Source: an uncultured Desulfobacteraceae bacterium
GTDB lineage: Bacteria > Desulfobacterota > Desulfobacteria > Desulfobacterales > Desulfatirhabdiaceae
Assembly (NCBI GenBank): GCA_903909505.1
Contig: CAIVVZ010000262.1
Span: 1 to 49,048, forward strand
Direction: 5' to 3'
DNA: 49,048 bases
The translations under genes were made by a program, and so were the position numbers. The notes below the pieces were generated by a model. It did not search any database. It was not told the origin of the DNA and was given only the letters and a program-made list of their open reading frames with translations. Below, in pieces: positions 9,169 through 17,349 of the stretch (the stretch's first letter is position 1; every line of letters starts with the position of its first letter).

Positions 9169-9278
9169 GTCTATCGGAATCATCTAATTTTCTAAGCCGT
9201 CGATTTCGATGCTGGGCGATGCAGAAGGGCAGTCTATCAAAATTGGAGATCTGACGCAAAGTGTCTATCAATTTGAGA
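9169..9278. promoter_or_regulatory. Cluster of probable activator sites (UAS)
   Basis: GTCTATC occurs three times, at 9169-9175, 9232-9238 and 9263-9269. The last belongs to TGTCTATCAATTTGAGA (9262-9278), which matches the reverse complement of the site at 10908-10924 at 15 of 17 positions. Spacings are 63 and 31 bp, close to whole helical turns. The cluster lies 42-166 bp upstream of the -24 box at 9127, the usual place for enhancers bound by NtrC-type activators. Confidence 0.6.
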
Positions 9279-9313
9279 GGCACTTAAGTTTGGCAGAATG
9301 AGGCATAACGGAT

Positions 9314-10663
9314 TTATAAGTCGTATTGTTTTAACCGCCGGTACAATGTGGCTTCGCTGATGCACAGCAGCTTTGCGGCGCTGCGGCGGTTGCCCGATGT
9401 TTGATCCAGCGCATTGCGGATAGCCTCCCTTTCGTAGTCGGCCAGACTGGCGCTTTCAGAGACGGTTTCATCCGATGCACTGGCTGATGACATCGACAGG
9501 CCGGACAGATCGGCCGGCACGATGGCATCGGTGACGGAAAGCGCCATGGCGCACTGGATGATATTGGACAGCTCCCGCACATTGCCGGGCCACTTGTAAC
9601 TGCACAAAACAGCCACGGCTTTGTCGGAGAGCTCTTTTGCGGCTCCCCTTTTAGAGAGCTTTTCGATAAAATGGCGGGTGAGCAGTACAATGTCCTCGCA
9701 GCGTTCCCGGAGCGGCGGCACATGCAGAGTCATCGCGCTCACTCTGTAATAGAGATCCTGCCGGAAAGCGCCAAGGGCAATGGCCTCGACCAGATTGCGA
9801 TTGGTGGCGGCGACAATCCGGATATCCACCGGAATTGTTCGGGTGGAGCCTACGGGGCGGACCGTGCGCTCCTGAATCGTGCGCAGCAGCTTGACCTGCA
9901 TGTTTAAAGGAAGCTCCCCCACCTCGTCCAGAAACAAGGTTCCCTTGTCAGCGGAGCGGATTAACCCGAGAGTGGGTTGGTCGGCCCCGGTAAAAGCCCC
10001 TTTGGTGTGGCCGAAAAGCTCGCTTTCCATCACGGTCTCATTGATGGCGGCGCAGTCCACGGGGATGAATACACCGGATTTCCGGGAACTGTGGGCATGG
10101 ATGGCCTGGGCCACCAGTTCCTTGCCGGTGCCGCTTTCCCCCTGAATTAAAATTGAGGCGTCGGATGGGCCGATCCTGGCGATCATATTCTTGAGCTTAA
10201 GCATGGGGGGGGAATCGCCAATCAAGTCGTCAAACTGAAAACTGGCGGTCAGCTGGTCTCGCAACTGGCTGTTATCATGTTCGATTTGCCACATTTGATA
10301 GACATGGGCAATTTTTTGCTTCAGCATTTCCGGAAACGCTGTTTTTTCAATAAAATCCGTGGCTCCCAGTTTGATGGCAGCCACGGCATCCTGCACACCG
10401 CCGTGGGCCGTCAGCATGATGACTTTCAAATTCGGGCGGGAATCAACAACTTCATTCAACACCTCCATGCCGTCCATGCCCGGCATTTTCAAATCCAGCA
10501 ACATCAGATCCACAGGGTTCTTACTCAGGCAGTCCAGGGCTTCCATGCCGTTTTCCGCAAACAGAAGCCGGTAAGGACTTCTGGCGAAAAACCGTTTCAT
10601 GGCCAGATGGATATCCTGTTCATCATCCACGATCAACAGTGTAAACGGATTCCCGTTTCCCAT
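9314..10663 (-). CDS. NtrC-family sigma-54-dependent response regulator
   Basis: 449 residues with the full NtrC layout. The receiver (about 1-120) has the DDEQD acidic pair and LLDLKMPGMDG phosphoacceptor. The AAA+ domain (about 140-375) has Walker A GESGTGKE, the sigma-54 contact loop GAFTGA, Walker B LFLDEVGELP and arginine-finger region. A Fis-type HTH closes the protein (NRRSAAKLLCISEATLYRRLKQ). ATG 10663 has AGGAAAG upstream. It should activate sigma-54 RNA polymerase after phosphorylation. No kinase is in the same operon. Its own gene lies between two sigma-54 promoters (9112-9127 and 11007-11022) that both have similar candidate enhancer sites, so it is the obvious regulator of both flanking units; this is inference from position. 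Confidence 0.95.
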   Translation of the reverse strand: MGNGNPFTLLIVDDEQDIHLAMKRFFARSPYRLLFAENGMEALDCLSKNPVDLMLLDLKMPGMDGMEVLNEVVDSRPNLKVIMLTAHGGVQDAVAAIKLGATDFIEKTAFPEMLKQKIAHVYQMWQIEHDNSQLRDQLTASFQFDDLIGDSPPMLKLKNMIARIGPSDASILIQGESGTGKELVAQAIHAHSSRKSGVFIPVDCAAINETVMESELFGHTKGAFTGADQPTLGLIRSADKGTLFLDEVGELPLNMQVKLLRTIQERTVRPVGSTRTIPVDIRIVAATNRNLVEAIALGAFRQDLYYRVSAMTLHVPPLRERCEDIVLLTRHFIEKLSKRGAAKELSDKAVAVLCSYKWPGNVRELSNIIQCAMALSVTDAIVPADLSGLSMSSASASDETVSESASLADYEREAIRNALDQTSGNRRSAAKLLCISEATLYRRLKQYDL

Positions 10664-10706
10664 TATGGTGATACTTTCCTCTGCTGTCTGTCGGGTGTTA
10701 AAAAAA

Positions 10707-10795
10707 CCAACCTGAATGGCCTTTCCGGAAAGGCCGATATATTTTTAGCCGACTATAACCAATTTTGAAAAATGTATCAATCATTGATCATGCAA
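10707..10795 (+). repeat. Copy A of an ~89-bp diverged direct repeat, with an 18-bp palindrome
   Basis: Starting at CCAACCTG, this stretch aligns at roughly three quarters identity, in the same orientation, with 13449-13537. It contains the perfect palindrome GGCCTTTCCGGAAAGGCC (10718-10735), followed by GATAT and an AT-rich tail. It lies in the upstream region of the NtrC-type gene. The palindrome could be an operator or the stem of a terminator-like hairpin. Confidence 0.6.
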
Positions 10796-10907
10796 ATATC
10801 CGAAGCGCCAACCAAATAGATGGCGCACGGTCCACTGGAGCGGCAAACAGTTTCCAGATATCTGACCAACCCTTTTATATCGAAGAAGCCTGTGTGTTCA
10901 TCAATGC

Positions 10908-10924
10908 TGTCAATTTGATAGACA
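10908..10924. promoter_or_regulatory. Probable enhancer site for the NtrC-type regulator
   Basis: TGTCAATTTGATAGACA is an imperfect dyad (TGTC and GACA ends, AT pairs inside) centred about 90 bp upstream of the -24 box at 11007. Its reverse complement matches the 9262-9278 site at 15 of 17 positions. Confidence 0.55.
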
Positions 10925-11006
10925 TGCATTCTCAAAAAATAAAACTGAATTTTGTTTCATTTCTTACAGTTTCTAATCATATTACCCGTCTAAAAAATGT
11001 TAACGC

Positions 11007-11022
11007 TGGCACCTAAATTGCA
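11007..11022 (+). promoter_or_regulatory. Sigma-54 promoter for the C45-type hydrolase gene
   Basis: TGGCACCTAAATTGCA fits the TGGCAC-N5-TTGCW consensus at every core position, with 10 bp between the GG and GC dinucleotides. The start site would be near 11034, giving a leader of about 440 nt before the ATG at 11478. Confidence 0.75.
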
Positions 11023-11033
11023 AAGTCAACCAT

Positions 11034-11477
11034 AAATCGATTTCATACGATTATCCGAAAGCAGTTATCACATACAGGTGATACAACGATTCTTGGTTCC
11101 ATGGAACGATGCGCAATTACTGCTGTATGTATTCTGGGCCGGGCGTTCGGGATTCCTTCCGTACCCAAAAACCTGAATGCGGTGGGTGATCGGCCGCGGC
11201 AAAAGCGACTAACCAGCGGCGGGGTGATCGCATTCTCCTGCACGTCCAGGGTAGCGCCGGTGAGAATCACACCGCTGCGGGTCTTGCAGATAAGGTAGGA
11301 GAGTCAAGACTTACGCCATCATTGTGCCCGGCCAAGCGGCAACGATCCTGGAGCGTACATACTCATGATATTATTACAAATTATATCAAAATGATAAATA
11401 GAATAGTCAATTATCAATCAGTGGTAATTATGTTGGCCTTGTTCGAAAAACAACACACCAAAAATGGAGAAATGTTT
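11034..11477 (+). other. Long untranslated leader with a GC-rich block
   Basis: No convincing gene is present in this 444-bp stretch. Positions about 11100-11350 are markedly richer in GC than the AT-rich sequence on both sides and hold short open frames on both strands (75 codons on the minus strand at 11043-11270) without a recognisable product or ribosome site. The block could be a decayed insertion or a structured leader RNA. Confidence 0.35.
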
Positions 11478-13178
11478 ATGAATCGTTGTATTGCCTGTTT
11501 TACTAATCTGGTGTTCATTGTCATCAATCTATTCATAATCAGTGCCGCACCGGCTGGCTTGGTTATGGCGAGCGATGGATCATATCCCAAAGCGGCAACC
11601 ACCGACATTACTATGGCGATTTCCATCAATGATTGGAATCAGCCCTCTGTGTTCGCCCAAACCGATCCGATCACTGTATCGGTGAGTCTGAATCCGGCAG
11701 AATATGCGGGGGTGGCGGCCGACTGGTGGATGCTGGCGAAAGCGCAGTCCGGTGAATATTTTTATCTGGCCGAATCGGCGATGTGGGCCGGCCCCGTTCC
11801 GCTTTCCCAAGCCCACCCGGCATTGCAGAGTGGACTCTTTCCTTTGTCCGGGCAGCCGGTGCTGCAAGTTCAGAGACTGCCGCCCGGCAAATATCAGTTT
11901 TATTTTGGAGTGGATGAAATGAATGGGATCATTGATCCTGACATGATATCTACCACCACGCCTTTGACAATCGTGGTGTCGCCGAACTCCTTCGCTACCG
12001 ATACTGGAATCGGTGCGCTGCGCAAAGTGGATGCTCTCTGGATCTTGAATCTGCAGGGCAGTTACTATGACATGGGTCGGCAATACGGATACCTGGCCAA
12101 GGACCATCTACTCGCCATGTTCAAAATACTTGACAACGATATTGGGTTCGACACCCTATCGGTTCAGTCCGCCATGGCCCAGATGGAGCCGGCCATGGAT
12201 GATCGTGAGCGCATGATGCTCTACGGCGTGTCGCTGGAATCGGGCTTGACGTTCCAGCAACTCCGCTTCATGGGATCGGCCATCATGTTCAGTTATTTCC
12301 CGGCACCCCCGCGCTTTGGGTGTTCCGTACTCGGGGCAACACGGACCCAAACGACGACCGGCAACACGCTAATCGGACGGAATTTCGACAATCCGAGTTT
12401 TACGATGGATCAATTGGCAGGGCGAAGCGCAGTTATTATATACAATCCCGTAGGCGAAGTGCACGGCAACAACCATGTCGACAACCAAGTCGCCGTCGTG
12501 ACAACCCTTGGATGGGTTTTCGGAGCATCGACCTTCAACGCCCGGGGATTGAACTTCGAATACCTAAACGGCATGATTTCCATCACGAATTTGGATCTGA
12601 CAATCGCCGATGGGTTGCATCAGAACCTGTTTGCGGCATTTGATTGCGACACGGAAGACCAAGTGGATGCACGGTACCTGAACGCGAAAGTAGCTGTGGC
12701 CACGTTGACCCAGGTGTCCGACGCAACGAATATCTGGCATTATGAGCGCTCGCCCTTAGAGAACTCGATGAAGCTGCTGGCCGGGCAAGCGAACGGAGGG
12801 GATTATTATTACGCAAATCCGGCCAATATGGATATTTTTACAAATCACTTCTTCCTGACCAACCATGTGGATCAGTCCTTCAAATTCACATCTCCGGCAA
12901 ACGACTCCGAATCCAGATCATTCCAGCGCCTGGTCAACCTGCAAACTCTGGCAAAGCAGCATCTCGGCAGCGTCAGCGTGGCGGCCCTGCGGCAAATCAT
13001 GACCACGGACTTCACGAATGGCGGCACGTATTGGGACCCCTTCACTGCCGGCACTGCCGATCAAAACGTGTATACGTGCATCACGGATATCAAGAACAAA
13101 GTCATCAGCGTTTTTCCCAGCTGCGAACGGGAGCGGGCTTCATGGGTTGAGCTGGACCTTAATCAGGAATTCCGTTGA
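11478..13178 (+). CDS. Exported C45-family (acyl-transferase/acylase) Ntn-hydrolase
   Basis: 566 residues from ATG 11478, which has GGAGA with 7-nt spacing; the open frame upstream of this is leader. A signal peptide (MNRCIACFTNLVFIVINLFI...) predicts export. Residues about 30-150 form a beta-rich accessory domain (DITMAISINDW, WWMLAKAQSGEYFY) of unknown role. The remainder resembles the peptidase C45 / acyl-CoA:6-aminopenicillanate acyltransferase family: an entry segment LQGSYYDMGRQYGYLAKD and the nucleophile region GCSVLGA with Cys282, followed by GNTLIGRNFD. Members mature by self-cleavage before the Cys and then hydrolyse or transfer acyl amides; the substrate here is unknown. The upstream sigma-54 promoter and enhancer-like site suggest inducible expression under the divergent NtrC-type regulator. 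Confidence 0.8.
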   Translation: MNRCIACFTNLVFIVINLFIISAAPAGLVMASDGSYPKAATTDITMAISINDWNQPSVFAQTDPITVSVSLNPAEYAGVAADWWMLAKAQSGEYFYLAESAMWAGPVPLSQAHPALQSGLFPLSGQPVLQVQRLPPGKYQFYFGVDEMNGIIDPDMISTTTPLTIVVSPNSFATDTGIGALRKVDALWILNLQGSYYDMGRQYGYLAKDHLLAMFKILDNDIGFDTLSVQSAMAQMEPAMDDRERMMLYGVSLESGLTFQQLRFMGSAIMFSYFPAPPRFGCSVLGATRTQTTTGNTLIGRNFDNPSFTMDQLAGRSAVIIYNPVGEVHGNNHVDNQVAVVTTLGWVFGASTFNARGLNFEYLNGMISITNLDLTIADGLHQNLFAAFDCDTEDQVDARYLNAKVAVATLTQVSDATNIWHYERSPLENSMKLLAGQANGGDYYYANPANMDIFTNHFFLTNHVDQSFKFTSPANDSESRSFQRLVNLQTLAKQHLGSVSVAALRQIMTTDFTNGGTYWDPFTAGTADQNVYTCITDIKNKVISVFPSCERERASWVELDLNQEFR

Positions 13179-13448
13179 GCCTGCAAAACAATCTCGGACA
13201 GGAAGGAAGCAATAGACCAGTACGATTGGGGTATTATACAGTTCTTTCAACTTTGATTGGCCTTTTGGGAAGTGGTATGATCTGGTAATGTTGCAAGAGA
13301 AAATCTTGGTCAATGAAACCGGATCACCCACAAGCTACTTAATTAAACATCCATAAAAAAACTCCGACCAGCATTGTAACCGCTCAATGTTGACTGGGTG
13401 CCTTGATGTGATATCAGCCAGCTATCGTTCGCCAGAGGGCCTTGTCGG

Positions 13449-13537
13449 CCAACCTGCATAACCTTTGCGGAAAGGTCGATATCTTTTCAGTCGAGTATAT
13501 GCAATTTTGTAAAATATTCAATTCGGCGATCATCCAA
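13449..13537 (+). repeat. Copy B of the ~89-bp diverged direct repeat
   Basis: Starts at CCAACCTG and aligns with 10707-10795 in the same orientation. Its palindrome is partly decayed (ACCTTTGCGGAAAGGT, 13461-13476, mismatched at the centre). The two copies bracket the NtrC upstream region, the sigma-54 promoter and the C45-type gene. Confidence 0.55.
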
Positions 13538-13681
13538 CCATTCAAAATGACAGGGAAACAAAGGTTCGTCACTTAAAATGATAGCAGGTCGTGAAGAAAT
13601 CAATATTCAGGCGGTCATGTAAATTGTCCGGATGCTTTATTTCCGGTAATAGACGCTTGCTGATGATTGAGGCAACGCCGT

Positions 13682-13697
13682 TGGCACATAAATCGCA
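13682..13697 (+). promoter_or_regulatory. Possible sigma-54 promoter upstream of the hybrid kinase
   Basis: TGGCACATAAATCGCA has the GG-N10-GC spacing and a perfect -24 element; the -12 element reads TCGC instead of TTGC. Transcription would start near 13709, about 75 nt before GTG 13785. No clear enhancer site was found nearby. Confidence 0.35.
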
Positions 13698-13784
13698 TGA
13701 TACTCTCGTATCGACAGAAAGCGAAGAACAATCGGCAAAAAAAATGCCGCAGAACGCTTTACCCGAAAATAGGACTGAAATGAA

Positions 13785-16487
13785 GTGGAAACGACAAGCA
13801 CGAGAAAATCATCTGAACCCGCCGATACGGCAGATCTGAATACCATTGTATCCGGAGTTCTCGATTCCATTCCGGATATCATTTTCTACAAGGATCTCGA
13901 CGGCGTGTACCTGGGATGCAATGCCGCCTTCGCCCTTTTTGTGGGAATGAACTGTTCCGGGATCATCGGCAGTACGGATTATGATCTTTTCGACAGAAAG
14001 CTGGCAGACTTCTTCCGTGAGAATGACAAATTGATGTTGGAACAGGGAGAAACCCGTCATGACGAGGAATGGATAGACTATCCGGACGGCCGGCGTGTTC
14101 TGGTGGATACCGTTAAATCCCCTCTGAAGGACACTGAGGGCCGGATCATCGGCATTATTGGGATCAGCCGGGACATCACCGATCGCAAAAAAGCGGAAGA
14201 TGAATCGCGACAGAACAATCTGCTTCTGGATCAGGCGATGATAAAAGTCAAGCAACTGGCGGACCAGTCTGAATCGGCAAACATGGCCAAAGACATGTTC
14301 CTGGCGCACATGAGCCATGAAATCCGGACCCCGCTGAACGGTGTGATCGCCATGACCCGGCTGATGTTGAATACGAGCCTGACGGAAAAGCAACGCCGGT
14401 ATGCGGAAGTGGCGAAAACAAGCGCCGAGTCACTGCTCGCCATTGTCAACGACATTCTGGATTTTTCAAAGATCGAGGCGGGGAAGCTGGAAGTCGAACA
14501 CATCCGGTTTTCCATCGATGATGTCATCAACGGCTCCCTGAACAGTTTCTGGGACAGCGCCGCAAAGAAGGATATCCAAATTCATGCCGCCATCGATCCG
14601 GCAATTCCTGCCTGGCTCATAGGTGATCCGATGCGGTTGTCGCAGGTCCTGAATAACCTGATGAGCAATGCCATCAAGTTCACGGATGCCGGCCACATCC
14701 ACTTATCCGTCGATATCCGCTATCTTGATTCCCGCGCGGTTGCGATCAATTTCGCTGTGCGGGATTCAGGAATCGGCATCATAGAGGAGCATTTGTCACA
14801 TATCTTCGAGGCTTTTGGCCAGGCGGACAAGTCCACAACCCGCGTGTTTGGCGGAACCGGACTGGGCCTGACCATCTGCAAAGAGCTGTGTGAAATGATG
14901 GGAGGCCGGATCCGGGTGGAGAGCACTTCGGACAAAGGCAGCGTGTTTTCCTTTATCCTTCCGTTTGAGCTTGCGGGAAATGCGGATGTCTCTCTATTGA
15001 CGGAGCCGGACTTGAAAGGCAAGAAAGTGCTCATCGCAGATGAAAATCCGGCAACCCGGCATATCCTGTCTAAGCTGTTGTCCGCACGGTCTTGTCAGGT
15101 ACAGTGCGCCGCTTCCGGCCAGGAAGCGCTGGAGATGCTGAGGGCGGAGGCGGCGACCCTTACTCCCTTTGAACTTTGCCTGCTTGATTACCGGATGTCT
15201 TTCATGAACGGCGTCGAAACGGCGCATCATGTCCGGCTGGAAATGTTGCCGGCACTCCCCCTGATGCTGCTCATGGCGGATTCCCGGGATCAATGCGAAA
15301 TGAAAGAGCCGGTGGCAGCGGCCGGTATCCTGGGTTTCATCACCAAGCCCGTTCGGCCATCCACTTTACTGGTGGAAATCCAGTCCGCTTTGGACGGCGG
15401 AACAACCGATCGCGGAAAGAAGCTTGCTGTTCCGGAGGAACGGTTTTCAGGTATTCGCGCCCTGACGGTGGAAGACCATGAGATCAACCGTGAAGTGATT
15501 GTCGAGCTGTTGAAAAATATCGGCATAGAGACCGAAATCGCCTGCAACGGCCAGGAGGCTGTGGAGAGAATCCGCTCGCAGGATTATGACGTGGTGTTCA
15601 TGGACATTCACATGCCGGTGATGAATGGCCTTGAGGCCACTTGCGCCATCCGCAACCTGAATAAGCCGGGTGTGGACAAGCTGGCCATAATTGCCATGAC
15701 CGCCCTTGCCATGAAAGATGACCGGCAGAAATTCATGAGTGCGGGAATGAACGGGCATATTACCAAACCCATTGACAGCCGCGAACTCATCGGCTTGCTG
15801 AGACGATGGTTTCCAGAAAAAATGCGCCGGAATGTTTTGGATGTTGCAGCGGAACGCATTGACAATCCGGGTCCGCGCCACCGAGCGCCATTTCCGCAGA
15901 TACCCGGAATTGATGTGACGGCAGGACTGCAACGCCTGAACGGGAATCATGGACTCTACCGGAGACTGCTGATCAAGTTCGCCCAGGACGATGCATATGC
16001 GTTAACAAGAGAACGGCTGCTGGACGATCTGAAATCAGCACACCGCAAGGCCCATTCCATCCGGTCGATCGCCGGCAATCTCGGCGGAACCATGCTGGCG
16101 TCCGCTGCATCCGAACTGGAGAAGGCCCTTCGAGACGGCAGGGAATTCGAGGATCATTTGCAGGAATTTGTCGAACAGAACAATGCGCTGCGGGCCGCGA
16201 TTGCAGCCGCCGTTTCCCTGCCGCAGGACGATGCGCTTGCCGTGCCGATCAAGCCCCTGGGAACTGAGGATGAGCTGCGGTGCTTGCTCAGCCGATTAAA
16301 CAGTCCGGCAACAAATAATGAACCCAGGGCCTGCCAGGAAATCCTGAAATTGTTTCAGGAAAAAAACTGGCCGGTTGAAACCGGAATCGCCATAGCAGAG
16401 CTGAATCGTTCAATTTCGAAATACCGCTTCGATGAAGCCACAAAAAAGATTAACAGATTGATGGAATCAATCGACAATAAACTGTGA
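13785..16487 (+). CDS. Soluble hybrid kinase PAS-HisKA-HATPase-REC-REC-HPt
   Basis: 900 residues from GTG 13785; the ATG five bases earlier is in another frame. Order: PAS/PAC (about 20-140, IPDIIFYKDLDGVYLG to SRDITDRKKAE), HisKA with His178 in MSHEIRTPLNG, HATPase with NNLMSNAIKF, DSGIGI and GGTGLGLTICK, a first receiver (LLDYRMSFMNG), a second receiver (VVFMDIHMPVMNG, ITKPIDS) and a C-terminal HPt helix bundle with KAHSIRSIAGNLGG. This is a BarA/ArcB-like phosphorelay protein without membrane segments, so it should sense a cytoplasmic cue via PAS. It is followed after 7 bp by three receiver proteins in the same direction, the likely outputs, one of them a c-di-GMP phosphodiesterase. Confidence 0.93.
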   Translation: METTSTRKSSEPADTADLNTIVSGVLDSIPDIIFYKDLDGVYLGCNAAFALFVGMNCSGIIGSTDYDLFDRKLADFFRENDKLMLEQGETRHDEEWIDYPDGRRVLVDTVKSPLKDTEGRIIGIIGISRDITDRKKAEDESRQNNLLLDQAMIKVKQLADQSESANMAKDMFLAHMSHEIRTPLNGVIAMTRLMLNTSLTEKQRRYAEVAKTSAESLLAIVNDILDFSKIEAGKLEVEHIRFSIDDVINGSLNSFWDSAAKKDIQIHAAIDPAIPAWLIGDPMRLSQVLNNLMSNAIKFTDAGHIHLSVDIRYLDSRAVAINFAVRDSGIGIIEEHLSHIFEAFGQADKSTTRVFGGTGLGLTICKELCEMMGGRIRVESTSDKGSVFSFILPFELAGNADVSLLTEPDLKGKKVLIADENPATRHILSKLLSARSCQVQCAASGQEALEMLRAEAATLTPFELCLLDYRMSFMNGVETAHHVRLEMLPALPLMLLMADSRDQCEMKEPVAAAGILGFITKPVRPSTLLVEIQSALDGGTTDRGKKLAVPEERFSGIRALTVEDHEINREVIVELLKNIGIETEIACNGQEAVERIRSQDYDVVFMDIHMPVMNGLEATCAIRNLNKPGVDKLAIIAMTALAMKDDRQKFMSAGMNGHITKPIDSRELIGLLRRWFPEKMRRNVLDVAAERIDNPGPRHRAPFPQIPGIDVTAGLQRLNGNHGLYRRLLIKFAQDDAYALTRERLLDDLKSAHRKAHSIRSIAGNLGGTMLASAASELEKALRDGREFEDHLQEFVEQNNALRAAIAAAVSLPQDDALAVPIKPLGTEDELRCLLSRLNSPATNNEPRACQEILKLFQEKNWPVETGIAIAELNRSISKYRFDEATKKINRLMESIDNKL

Positions 16488-16494
16488 GGTAAAT

Positions 16495-17349
16495 ATGATG
16501 ACCGAAGACAAACAAGACGATTTGACAATGGACGTCACGGAAAGCCATATCGATATGGATCTGAAAAAACCGTCTGCCGAAGATGCGCAGACCGTTCCGG
16601 CGGAGGATGACATGGAAAGCGATTTCGATGTTCTCCTGGAAATACCTGCATCCAAAGAAACGCAGACCGTTCCGGCGGAGGATGACGTGGAAAGCAATAT
16701 CGATTCTCTTCTTGAAATACTGATACCCAGTAAAAAACAAACCGTTCTGGTGGCGGATGACACGGAGATCGATATCGATATTCTCCTGGAAATACTGTCG
16801 GATGACTACATCGTGCGCGTTGCAACAGATGGCGGGACGGCGCTTGACAGTGTAAAAAATATTCAACCGGATCTGATTCTTCTGGATGTGCTGATGCCGG
16901 TGTTAAACGGTTTTGAAGTGTGTTGCCAATTGAAAGCAAACAGGAGCACACAGCGCATACCGGTCATTTTCATCACCTCGCTTGACCATGTACCGGACGA
17001 AACCCACGGGCTGGAGCTGGGCGCAGTCGATTATATCACCAAGCCATTCAACCCGGCGATTGTAAAAGCCCGTATCAAAAATCATCTCGAACTCAAAAGG
17101 CATCGAGACCAGATGGACTTATTGATGGCAAAGAAGTCGCAAGAACTGGCAGAAGCCTATAACCGGCTAAAAACAATTAAAGAAGCCGAGCTTGATTTTC
17201 ATGTAGCCTTTACACAAAAACTGGGTGCTCTGACAAAAAGCCTGCTCGGCATCTCGGACCTGGCCCTCTGGAACATGCAGGATGAATGGCAATCTACCGG
17301 GGATTCATCGCTGCCTGAGGAATCAATCGATGATCAAAGTGAGGTTTAA
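16495..17349 (+). CDS. Receiver protein with triplicated N-terminal segment and dead kinase remnant
   Basis: 284 residues; ATG 16495 follows AGGT. The N-terminus holds three 25-residue repeats of the first strand and helix of a receiver. Copies 1 and 2 read QTVPAEDD and have lost the hydrophobic strand; copy 3 (QTVLVADDTEIDIDILLEIL) opens a complete receiver with LILLDVLMPVLNGFEVC and ITKPF. After a helical linker the C-terminus matches the HisKA region of the next gene, but the H-box ISHELRTPA is FTQKLGALT, so the phosphorylated His is a Gln, and the protein ends without an ATPase domain. It is probably a duplicated paralogue of the next gene that kept only the receiver, perhaps as a phosphate sink or dimer partner. 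Confidence 0.85.
   Translation: MMTEDKQDDLTMDVTESHIDMDLKKPSAEDAQTVPAEDDMESDFDVLLEIPASKETQTVPAEDDVESNIDSLLEILIPSKKQTVLVADDTEIDIDILLEILSDDYIVRVATDGGTALDSVKNIQPDLILLDVLMPVLNGFEVCCQLKANRSTQRIPVIFITSLDHVPDETHGLELGAVDYITKPFNPAIVKARIKNHLELKRHRDQMDLLMAKKSQELAEAYNRLKTIKEAELDFHVAFTQKLGALTKSLLGISDLALWNMQDEWQSTGDSSLPEESIDDQSEV
16588..16812 (+). repeat. Three in-frame 75-bp tandem repeats
   Basis: Units begin at 16588, 16663 and 16738 with CARACCGTT, exactly 75 bp apart. Units 1 and 2 share long identical runs (for example CAGACCGTTCCGGCGGAGGA in both), so that duplication is more recent; unit 3 is the functional receiver start. They lie wholly inside the receiver gene. Confidence 0.88.

Larger units (their letters stand above)
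13179..13784 (+). other. 606-bp intergenic region
   Basis: I see no supported gene. It holds copy B of the direct repeat (13449-13537) and a sigma-54-like element (13682-13697). An 82-codon open frame at 13591-13839 has no ribosome site and runs into the next gene in another frame, so it is not called. Confidence 0.6.

Noticed and set aside
11043..11270. 75-codon minus-strand open frame in the C45 leader
   Set aside because: No ribosome site or family; kept only as part of the odd GC-rich block.
13591..13839. 82-codon open frame upstream of the hybrid kinase
   Set aside because: It has no ribosome site, has ordinary noncoding composition and overlaps the start of the kinase in a different frame.
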